In this document: in pieces, positions 1 through 6,458 of the stretch
Layout: every line of letters starts with the position of its first letter
Position numbering within the stretch: position 1 is the stretch's first letter
From: Aquisalimonas sp.
GTDB lineage: Bacteria > Pseudomonadota > Gammaproteobacteria > Nitrococcales > Aquisalimonadaceae
Length of the DNA stretch: 37,296 nucleotides
Assembly: GCA_007126095.1 (NCBI GenBank)
Contig: SLBZ01000088.1
Location: 1 to 37,296 of the forward strand
Direction of reading: 5' to 3'
Made by a program: the position numbers and the translations under genes
The notes under the pieces: model-generated
The model's input: the letters and a program-made list of their open reading frames with translations, nothing else
Told to the model about the DNA's origin: nothing
Databases searched by the model: none

Positions 1-1
1 C

Positions 2-1552
2 CACACCCAGGAAGACGGGGTCGATTTCGTTCCGACCAACAGGTTCATTCTCTGGGGCCATCACTTCACCTCTGTTGCAGGTGCCGCCCCGATCGTCGGG
101 CCCGCCGTGGCCGTGATCTGGGGGTGGGGCCCTGCGTTCGCGTGGGTGATTTTCGGCACCATCTTTTTTGCCGGCGTGCACGATGCCGGCGCCATCTGGG
201 CCAGTGTCCGCAACAAGGGCCGTTCCATTGGCGCCGCGACCGGCGAGGTGATCGGCGAGCGGGCGCGCAACCTGTTCATGGTCATCATCTTCCTGGTGCT
301 GCTGATGGTGAACGCCGTGTTCGCGGTGGTGATCTCCAACCTGCTGGTGGCCAACCCGTCTGCGGTGGTGCCGGTGTGGGGAGCGATCATCGTGGCGCTC
401 ATCATTGGTCAGCTGATCTACCGGCGCAAGATGAACCTGATCACCGTCTCCATCGTCGGCGTGGTCGCGCTGTATGCGCTGATCGGCATCGGCCCGAACG
501 TGCCGGTGGAGCTTCCGGAGACCGTGGCGGGGCTGCCCCAGAACAGTCAGTGGATCGTGATCCTGTTCCTCTACGCCGCCATTGCCTCGCTGCTGCCGGT
601 CTGGGTGCTGCTCCAGCCCCGTGACTACATTAATGGCCTGCAGCTGTTCATCGGACTGGGGCTGGTCTATGCAGCGATCCTGTTCTCCAACCCGACCATC
701 GTCGCGCCGGCGTTCAATACCGCCGTACCGGAAGGGACGCCGTCGCTCCTGCCACTGCTGTTCGTGACCATCGCCTGCGGCGCCATATCCGGGTTCCACG
801 GGCTCGTGTCGTCCGGGACAACCTCGAAGCAGATCAACAAGGAAACCGACGTCCGGTTCGTTGGCTACTTCGGCGCGATCGGTGAGGGTTCACTGGCGCT
901 GGCGGCCATCCTGGCGACCACGGCCGGGTTCGCCACCCTGGGTGAATGGCGCGAGTTGTACTCGGCCTTCGGCCAGGGAGGCGTGGACGCGTTCGTGGAG
1001 GGTGGCGCTTCAATCGTTGCGGCCGGCACCGGGCTGTCCGAGGCCATCGCGATCACACTGCTCACTGTCATGGCGGTGTTGTTCGCGGGCACCACCATGG
1101 ATACCGGTATCCGCCTGCAGCGCTATATCATGCAGGAGTGGGGCAGCATCTATAATATTCCGGCCCTGAAGAGCGTCCCGGTCGCGACCGTGGTTGCCGT
1201 GGGTGCCTGTGTGGCGCTGGCGTTTGGCGCCGGCGGCGCGGACGGGACCGGCGGCATGCTGATCTGGCCGCTGTTCGGTACCACGAACCAGCTGCTGGCG
1301 GGGCTGACGCTGCTGGTGATCACGGTTATCGTGGTGCGCCTGGCACGGCCAATGTGGTTCACGCTGCTGCCGCTGTCGTTCCTGCTGGTCATGACGCTGT
1401 TCGCGCTGCTCGTCCAGTTGGTCGACTTCTACCAGCAGGGCAACTGGTTCCTGCTGTTCCTGGATGTTGTCATCCTGGTAGCTGCGGTCATGGTGCTGCT
1501 CGAGTGCGTTGGCACACTGCGGAAGCACTTCCGCGAGAGGGCCGCTACTTGA
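2..1552 (+). CDS. cstA: CstA-family carbon starvation / pyruvate-type carrier, 5'-truncated
   Basis: The reading frame is open from base 2, so the true start lies before the window; 516 residues are visible up to TGA at 1550-1552. The frame opens with a TNRFILWGHHF segment followed by SVAGAAPIVGP, which matches the start of the conserved CstA core. It continues as many hydrophobic helices, with HDAGAIWASVRNKG and WPLFGTTNQLLAGL among recognisable CstA blocks. Family members are inner-membrane carriers linked to carbon starvation, with pyruvate and peptides reported as substrates; the substrate here cannot be read from sequence. The next gene starts 18 bp downstream and the one after that overlaps it, so the three probably form one transcript. 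The family assignment is firm, the substrate is not. Confidence 0.9.
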   Translation, partial: HTQEDGVDFVPTNRFILWGHHFTSVAGAAPIVGPAVAVIWGWGPAFAWVIFGTIFFAGVHDAGAIWASVRNKGRSIGAATGEVIGERARNLFMVIIFLVLLMVNAVFAVVISNLLVANPSAVVPVWGAIIVALIIGQLIYRRKMNLITVSIVGVVALYALIGIGPNVPVELPETVAGLPQNSQWIVILFLYAAIASLLPVWVLLQPRDYINGLQLFIGLGLVYAAILFSNPTIVAPAFNTAVPEGTPSLLPLLFVTIACGAISGFHGLVSSGTTSKQINKETDVRFVGYFGAIGEGSLALAAILATTAGFATLGEWRELYSAFGQGGVDAFVEGGASIVAAGTGLSEAIAITLLTVMAVLFAGTTMDTGIRLQRYIMQEWGSIYNIPALKSVPVATVVAVGACVALAFGAGGADGTGGMLIWPLFGTTNQLLAGLTLLVITVIVVRLARPMWFTLLPLSFLLVMTLFALLVQLVDFYQQGNWFLLFLDVVILVAAVMVLLECVGTLRKHFRERAAT

Positions 1553-1570
1553 TGTGGAGACGGACTCATC

Positions 1571-1894
1571 ATGACTGATGAGGAGCAGACCCCGCCCCGC
1601 GGCCAACGGCCGCGGGGCGGTTCAGGACACAAGAGTCTTCGCGAGTGGTTGCGCACGGCGACCTACTATGCGGAGGAGTACTACTCGGCGCGCTACCGTG
1701 CCACCATCGCCCGGGCGCGGCGTGACGAGGAGGACCTCTTCATGCTGCTGGTCTTCTCGGAAATGATGGGCGTGCCCAACCCCGCCAGTTACTACACCAT
1801 GGAACTCCAGCCGCTGTTGCTGGAGCGATTCCACGACTGGCACAAGCGCATGGGCATGGAGCGCTCCCCCCTCGACCACTTCCGGTGTTGCTGA
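1571..1894 (+). CDS. Small protein ending in Cys-Cys (cory-CC-star-like)
   Basis: A 107-residue soluble protein lying between the CstA-family carrier and an ArsA-like ATPase. The N terminus is Pro/Arg/Gly-rich (about residues 8-20), followed by a probably helical Tyr/Arg-rich stretch (TYYAEEYYSARYRATIARAR, about 30-50). The last residues are DHFRCC with the stop directly after the two cysteines, and these are the only cysteines. From memory this fits a small family that NCBI names cory-CC-star, described as a neighbour of CstA; I could not check this. The function is unknown. The vicinal C-terminal cysteines could bind metal, form a disulfide or be a modification site. Its TGA overlaps the ATG of the next gene (TGATG), implying translational coupling with the ATPase. 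Confidence 0.8.
   Translation: MTDEEQTPPRGQRPRGGSGHKSLREWLRTATYYAEEYYSARYRATIARARRDEEDLFMLLVFSEMMGVPNPASYYTMELQPLLLERFHDWHKRMGMERSPLDHFRCC
1592..1620 (+). promoter_or_regulatory. Perfect 13-bp GC hairpin inside the start of the Cys-Cys gene
   Basis: CCGCCCCGCGGCC at 1592-1604 and its exact reverse complement at 1608-1620 are separated by the 3-nt loop AAC. The stem is almost pure GC and covers codons 8-17 of the small gene, about 40 bp after the cstA stop codon. It is followed by TTCAGG rather than a clear T-run, so it is not a typical intrinsic terminator. It could lower expression of the two downstream genes relative to cstA or protect an mRNA end. The structure is certain as sequence; its role is inferred. 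Confidence 0.5.
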
Positions 1895-2913
1895 TGGGTG
1901 CGCTCTCGGCACTGCGTGACAGCCGTGTGGTCTTCGTCGGCGGCAAGGGCGGCGTCGGCAAGACCAGTACGGCCGGTGCGCTGGGGGTGCTGGCCGCCAA
2001 CCGGGGCAAGCGGTGCCTGGTGGTTTCCACCGACCCGGCCCACTCGCTTGGCGACCTGTTCGACAAGGAGATCGGTGACCGGGTCACGGGGCTCGCGGCC
2101 GGGCTGTGGGGGCTGGAGATCGACCCGGACGCCCAGGCCCGCAGGCATGTGGACGCCGTGACCGAGCACATGAAGCAGCTCGCCGCTCCCGAAATGCACA
2201 AGGAGCTCGAGCGGCAGATGCACATGGCGCGGCACTCTCCCGGCGCGGCCGAAGCGGCGCTGCTCGAGCGGATCGCCGGCATCATTCTCAGCGCAGAAGA
2301 TGAGTACGATCTGCTGATCTTCGACACCGCGCCCACGGGCCATACCCTGCGGCTGCTCAGCCTGCCCGAGGCCATGGCGGCGTGGACGGAGGGGCTGCTG
2401 GCGCACAACAAGCGCTCCGAGGAGCTGGGCAAGGTGTTGAAGCACCTCACGCCGGGGCAAAGTCGCGCCGATGTGCCAACGCCGTTCGATGATCCCCAGG
2501 AGGACCCGTTCGAGGGCATGGATCGGCGGACGCGGAGGGTGGCGGAGACACTGCTGGAGCGGCGCCGGCTGTTCCACCGTGCCCGGCGCATCATTACCGA
2601 TGCCGAGGTCACGTCGTTCGTCTTTGTTCTCACGCCGGAGCGCCTGCCCATTCTGGAGACGGAGCGGGCGGTGCGCACGTTGCGCGAGTTCTCGATCCCC
2701 GTTCGCGGCGCGATCGTGAACCGGGTCATTCCGGACGACGCCGACGGCAGCTTCCTGGCGCGGCGCCGCGAGCGCGAGCAGCGCTACCTCAAAGAGATCG
2801 ACACCGCGCTCGCCGGCCTGGATACGGTGCGGATTCCAATGTTCGCCGAAGACATCCAGGGGCTGGAGAGTCTGGATGCCCTTGCCGCCCGGCTGGAAGG
2901 GCAGGGGCTTTAA
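1894..2913 (+). CDS. ArsA/Get3-like P-loop ATPase
   Basis: A 339-residue single-domain member of the ArsA/Get3 branch of SIMIBI ATPases. It has the deviant Walker A GGKGGVGKT (residues 16-24), the switch I segment STDPAHSLGD (about 45-54) and the switch II segment DTAPTGHTLRLL (about 146). In this family ATP-driven dimer motion either energises arsenite export (ArsA) or delivers tail-anchored membrane proteins (Get3). There is only one cysteine (C41), so neither the Get3 CxxC zinc site nor the ArsA arsenite-binding cysteines are present. No ars genes are nearby. ATG at 1894 is chosen because it overlaps the previous stop; GTG at 1885 is possible. Coupling to the Cys-Cys protein and CstA suggests a joint role at the membrane, which is an inference. 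Confidence 0.88.
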   Translation: MGALSALRDSRVVFVGGKGGVGKTSTAGALGVLAANRGKRCLVVSTDPAHSLGDLFDKEIGDRVTGLAAGLWGLEIDPDAQARRHVDAVTEHMKQLAAPEMHKELERQMHMARHSPGAAEAALLERIAGIILSAEDEYDLLIFDTAPTGHTLRLLSLPEAMAAWTEGLLAHNKRSEELGKVLKHLTPGQSRADVPTPFDDPQEDPFEGMDRRTRRVAETLLERRRLFHRARRIITDAEVTSFVFVLTPERLPILETERAVRTLREFSIPVRGAIVNRVIPDDADGSFLARRREREQRYLKEIDTALAGLDTVRIPMFAEDIQGLESLDALAARLEGQGL

Positions 2914-2920
2914 TGCGGGA

Positions 2921-2936
2921 CATACACAACTGTATG
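2921..2936. promoter_or_regulatory. Palindrome upstream of the first SDR gene
   Basis: CATACA-CAAC-TGTATG is a 6-bp inverted repeat with a 4-nt spacer in the 57-bp gap between the ATPase and the short-chain dehydrogenase. It could be a small repressor operator for the downstream gene. I found no convincing -35/-10 pair beside it and it does not match a full LexA box. Confidence 0.3.
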
Positions 2937-2970
2937 CTGTCGCTTTCTGCATGAGGACCATCTGGCGGAT

Positions 2971-3717
2971 ATGCGACAAAGAATCCTGATCACCGGAGCC
3001 AGTTCCGGGCTTGGCTGGGGCATGGCACGGGAGTTCGCGGCGCGGGGGCACGACCTGGCGCTGTGCGCCAGACGCAGCGACCGTCTGGATGCGCTCAGGC
3101 AGGAACTGGAAGTCGAGAACCCGGAAGTCCAGGTGGCCATTCACCCACTGGATGTCTGTGACCACGACGCCGTCTTCGACGTCTTTCGCACCTTCCGCGA
3201 GCAGCTGGGCGGCATCGACCGTGTCATCGTCAATGCCGGCATGGGCAAGGGGCAACCTCTTGGCACGGGCTATTTCCACGCCAATCGCCAGACCGCCGAG
3301 ACCAACTTCGTCGCCGCCCTGGCCCAGTTCGAGGCCGCCCTGGAGATCTTCCGGGAGCAGAATCACGGACATCTCGTGGCGGTGTCATCCATCAGTGCCA
3401 TGCGCGGCATGCCGCGCAATCTCACCACATACGCGGCAGCCAAGGCGGGCCTCGCCGCCCTTGCGGAAGGGGTGCGCGTGGAGTTGCGGCACACGCCGAT
3501 CCGGGTGACGACGGTGTTCCCGGGGTTCATCCGCTCGGAAATCAATGAGAAGGCGGAGAAGACGCCGTTCATGATCGACACGGATACCGGGTGCCGCCTG
3601 CTGGTGCGGGCCATCGATCAGGAGAAGGAGACGGCCAGCGTACCGGCGTGGCCCTGGGTACCGATCGGGTGGCTGTTGCGGAACCTGCCGCTGCCGCTCG
3701 CGGCACGCTTGATGTGA
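2971..3717 (+). CDS. SDR-family oxidoreductase (DltE/YdfG-like)
   Basis: A classical short-chain dehydrogenase/reductase of 248 residues. The cofactor-binding motif TGASSGLG lies at residues 7-14, NAGMG marks the central strand (about 90), a serine-rich SSIS precedes the active site (about 134-137), and TYAAAK supplies the catalytic Tyr and Lys (YxxxK, about 153-157). An arginine follows the first strand's helix (CARRSDRL), which favours NADP(H), though only weakly. The C terminus (PWPWVPIGWLLRNLPLPL) is hydrophobic and may lie on or in the membrane, as in several SDRs acting on lipid-like substrates. The substrate is unknown. It is followed after 16 bp by an AI-2E-family gene, so the two may be co-transcribed. 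Confidence 0.88.
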   Translation: MRQRILITGASSGLGWGMAREFAARGHDLALCARRSDRLDALRQELEVENPEVQVAIHPLDVCDHDAVFDVFRTFREQLGGIDRVIVNAGMGKGQPLGTGYFHANRQTAETNFVAALAQFEAALEIFREQNHGHLVAVSSISAMRGMPRNLTTYAAAKAGLAALAEGVRVELRHTPIRVTTVFPGFIRSEINEKAEKTPFMIDTDTGCRLLVRAIDQEKETASVPAWPWVPIGWLLRNLPLPLAARLM

Positions 3718-3733
3718 GCCGGGGAAACGCACG

Positions 3734-4816
3734 ATGACAGATCACGAGCAGCACGGCCGTCACACTGTCCCGGAGGGGTTCCGTGTTCCGGTTTACGGGC
3801 TGTTCGTCCTTGGTGTGCTCTACACCATGTATCTCGCCCACCAGGTTTTCCTGCCCATCACCCTGGCCGTGCTGGCGAGCCTTCTTCTGGCGCCCCCGGT
3901 CGCGGCCCTGGCGCGACGGGGTATTCCGAAAGTCATCGGCGCGATGGTCATGCTGACCCTGCTGGTCGGCGTGGTCGGGGGTGTTGGCGCCTACGTCGCC
4001 GGCCCCATCATGGACTGGATGGAAGAGGCGCCGGAGGGAATCGGCAACCTGCTGTTTTCCGACCACGGTCTGCACGATGCCTACCAGCGCATGACCGACT
4101 CCGCGAGACAGGTGGAAGAGGCGGTCGAGGAGTTCGCCGACGAGGATGCCGTCGAGCGCACCACCGTCGTGCTCGAGTCCGAGTCGTGGCGGGGGCAATT
4201 GATGGTCGGAGCCAGAAACAACGCGGTGGCCATCGCGCTGGCCCTGACGCTGAGCTATTTCCTGCTCGTCAGTGGCGAGTCGCTGGTCCGTAACCTCGTC
4301 TCCCAGCTTGCAACCCGAGAGCGGCGGCGCACGGTACTGCGCGTCATCCGTGACTCCCAGCGGGAGATTGCCCGCTACCTGGCGGTGATCACCATGAGCA
4401 ACAGCGCCGTCGGGGTCTTGACCGCGCTGATGCTCTGGGGGCTGGGGCTGCCGTCACCGGTGGTCTGGGGCGTCATCGCGACGCTGCTGCGTTTCGTGCC
4501 CTATCTCGGTGTGCTGGTGACCACCGTGGCGCTCGCGATCATCTCCGCCATCAGCATGGACGACCCGCTGATGATGATGGCGGCGCCCGTCGGTTACCTG
4601 TTGCTGAGCAGTCTGGTCGGTTTCGTGCTGGAGCCCTACATCCATGGTTACCGCATGGACATCAACCCGATCATCATCTTTCTCGGCATCTTCTTCTGGG
4701 GCTGGCTGTGGGGGGCCATAGGCGTGCTGCTCGCGGTGCCCCTGATGACGGTCGTCATGGTGCTGCTACGCCAGATCGACGGCCTCAGGCCACTCTACCG
4801 GATCATTGCCCGATGA
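3734..4816 (+). CDS. AI-2E-family (PerM-type) membrane transporter
   Basis: A 360-residue polytopic membrane protein. Hydrophobic helices lie at about 20-70 (with LPITLAVLASLLLAPPV), a soluble Glu-rich segment spans about 95-150, and a run of C-terminal helices includes NPIIIFLGIFFWGWLWGAIG and AVPLMTV, the signature end of the AI-2E/PerM family. Members include autoinducer-2 exporters, sodium/proton antiporters and many uncharacterised permeases, so the substrate is open. The start is ATG 3734 with GGGGAAA upstream. It lies 16 bp after the SDR gene. A hairpin at its stop codon suggests that the transcript may end here. Confidence 0.85.
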   Translation: MTDHEQHGRHTVPEGFRVPVYGLFVLGVLYTMYLAHQVFLPITLAVLASLLLAPPVAALARRGIPKVIGAMVMLTLLVGVVGGVGAYVAGPIMDWMEEAPEGIGNLLFSDHGLHDAYQRMTDSARQVEEAVEEFADEDAVERTTVVLESESWRGQLMVGARNNAVAIALALTLSYFLLVSGESLVRNLVSQLATRERRRTVLRVIRDSQREIARYLAVITMSNSAVGVLTALMLWGLGLPSPVVWGVIATLLRFVPYLGVLVTTVALAIISAISMDDPLMMMAAPVGYLLLSSLVGFVLEPYIHGYRMDINPIIIFLGIFFWGWLWGAIGVLLAVPLMTVVMVLLRQIDGLRPLYRIIAR

Positions 4817-4845
4817 CCGGGCGCGACCCGGTCTCTTCCGTTTCC
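4815..4845 (+). terminator. Candidate intrinsic terminator after the AI-2E-family gene
   Basis: GACCGGG (4815-4821) pairs with CCCGGTC (4827-4833) across a 5-nt loop, followed by the pyrimidine-rich TCTTCCGTTTCC. The stem begins at the stop codon of the preceding gene. The T-tract is interrupted, so termination may be partial. Confidence 0.4.
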
Positions 4846-4875
4846 GATATCACGCAAGAACAGAGGAGCTGATTC

Positions 4876-5529
4876 ATGCTCAAGCTTTACGGGTTCTCCA
4901 TCAGCAATTACTACAACGTGGCAAAGGCGGCGTTGCTGGAGAAAGGCCTTGCCTTCGAAGAGGTGACCGCGTGGACCCCCCTGGACGATGCTCTCCTGGA
5001 GAAGAGCCCCATGGGCAAGGTGCCGTTCCTGGAGACGGACCAGGGTGTGTTTACCGAGGCGCAGGTGATTCTGGATTACCTGGAAGAGCTGCAGCCGGAG
5101 CCTGCGCTGCTACCTGCCGACCCGTTCCAGCGCGCCAAGGTGCGGGAGATCAGCCGGGTGATCGAGCTCTACATGGAACTGCCGGCGCGGCGGGTCTATC
5201 CGGCGGCCTTTTTCGGCGGTCAGGTGAGCACGGAGACGTGTGACGAGGCGCGTGCCACCCTGCGCAAGGGGACTGCTGCCCTGGCCGCCCTGACCGGGTT
5301 CGACGGCTACCTCAGCGGCGACCGCTTCGGACAGGCAGATGCCACCGCCGTCATGCACCTACCCCTGCTGCGGGATGCCGGCCGGAAGCTCCTGGACGTC
5401 GACGTCTACGAGACACTGCCGGGCGTCAAGGATTACCTGGCCCGGATGCGTGAGCGTGACTCCGTGAAGACTGTCATGGCGGATCAGAAGGCCGGCATGG
5501 AAGCGTTCATGAAACGCAAGCAGGGCTGA
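4876..5529 (+). CDS. Glutathione S-transferase family protein
   Basis: A 217-residue protein with the two-domain GST layout. The N-terminal thioredoxin-like domain begins MLKLYGFSISNYYNVAKAALLEKGL and includes GKVPFLETDQGVFTEAQVILDYLEE, where VPFLET carries the cis-proline loop and E-A is the usual glutathione gamma-glutamyl contact (normally E-S). An all-helical C-terminal domain follows from about residue 85. The substrate cannot be deduced. The ribosome binding site is AGAGGAGCTG ahead of ATG 4876. It converges on truC with only 11 bp between the stop codons. Confidence 0.87.
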   Translation: MLKLYGFSISNYYNVAKAALLEKGLAFEEVTAWTPLDDALLEKSPMGKVPFLETDQGVFTEAQVILDYLEELQPEPALLPADPFQRAKVREISRVIELYMELPARRVYPAAFFGGQVSTETCDEARATLRKGTAALAALTGFDGYLSGDRFGQADATAVMHLPLLRDAGRKLLDVDVYETLPGVKDYLARMRERDSVKTVMADQKAGMEAFMKRKQG

Positions 5530-5540
5530 GCAGCCCCGGT

Positions 5541-6269
5541 TCAGCCCGGATCGGGCTGGTCTGCGGCGGCGGGCCAGCCCAGTTGCGTGAAGACCTGTGT
5601 AAAGGCCACCGGTAGTGGCGCCTCAATGTGCACCTCCTTCCCGGTCACGGGGTGGGGCAGACGGATCGAGCGCGCCATGAGCATCAGCCGGTGCTCGTTG
5701 AAGCGCGCGCGGAACGCCTTGTTCTGTTTACCGTCGCCATGCGTCGTATCGCCGATGATCGGATGGCGCAAGTGTGCGAAGTGGCGGCGGATCTGATGCA
5801 GGCGCCCGGTCAACGGCTCCGCCCGCACCAGTGAGTAGCGGGTGGTCGGGTAGCGCCCGGCAGGGAACGGCGCCTCGACCGTGCGCAGCCGGCAATAGCG
5901 GGTCCTTGCGGGGCGCTCGGGCTTGTGCGGTGCCTGGCGGAGTGGCCGATCGATCTCGCCGCCCTCGTCGGTATAGCCCCGGACCAGCGCCAGATACGCC
6001 TTTTCCACGAGGCCGCTGTCGAAGGCCTCCTGCAACGCCCGAGTCATCTCTCCTGTAAACGCGAACAAGAGTACGCCGGATGTGGGGCGATCCAGCCGGT
6101 GGACGGGGTTGATCCGTTGCCCGATCTGGTCCCGAAGCTGCTGCAACACCGCGTGTGAGGCGTCCGACAGCCGGGTGCGGTGCACCAGTGTGCCCGCGGG
6201 CTTGTCGATGGCAATGAAGTGGTCATCACGGTAGAGGACCGTGAGTGGATCATGGCTCGTTTCGCACAT
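5541..6269 (-). CDS. truC: tRNA pseudouridine(65) synthase TruC
   Basis: An RluA-family pseudouridine synthase of 242 residues. HRLDRPTSGV (57-66) carries the catalytic aspartate D60, and the first strand-loop block is YRDDHFIAIDKPAGTLVHR. The short length without an S4 domain, the internal LRQAPHKPERPARTRYCRL segment and GRLHQIRRHFAHLRHPIIGDTTHGDG are typical of TruC, which modifies U65 in tRNA. The frame stays open upstream, but ATG 6269 is chosen because the protein begins there like its family, with YRDDHFIAIDK near residue 13. It is divergent from the GAF-GGDEF-EAL gene. Confidence 0.88.
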   Translation of the reverse strand: MCETSHDPLTVLYRDDHFIAIDKPAGTLVHRTRLSDASHAVLQQLRDQIGQRINPVHRLDRPTSGVLLFAFTGEMTRALQEAFDSGLVEKAYLALVRGYTDEGGEIDRPLRQAPHKPERPARTRYCRLRTVEAPFPAGRYPTTRYSLVRAEPLTGRLHQIRRHFAHLRHPIIGDTTHGDGKQNKAFRARFNEHRLMLMARSIRLPHPVTGKEVHIEAPLPVAFTQVFTQLGWPAAADQPDPG

Positions 6270-6458
6270 GGGCGCAGTGTACCGCAGACGCAGTCGGGCG
6301 GCCGTGGGGATATGTTGCGACGAACCACACGGATTGGCGGGGCCGGGTTTGGTTACTCTGTCTGACCGGTTGTCCGGTGCGCGGGCGATCGAAAGACGAA
6401 GAACGAAGAATAGAATGAAGGCGCCGGTGGTGACGCCGCACGGCGGAAGGGGAAGGTG

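Noticed and set aside
2921..2940. A LexA box suggested by CTGTATGCTG next to the SDR gene.
   Set aside because: Only one half resembles the LexA consensus and the symmetric partner is missing; the adjacent genes are not SOS genes.
5523..5558. Overlapping GGGCTG/CAGCCC and CAGCCCG/CGGGCTG hairpins between the GST-like gene and truC as a bidirectional terminator.
   Set aside because: The stems are short and mutually exclusive, one lies within truC coding sequence, and no T-run follows on either strand.
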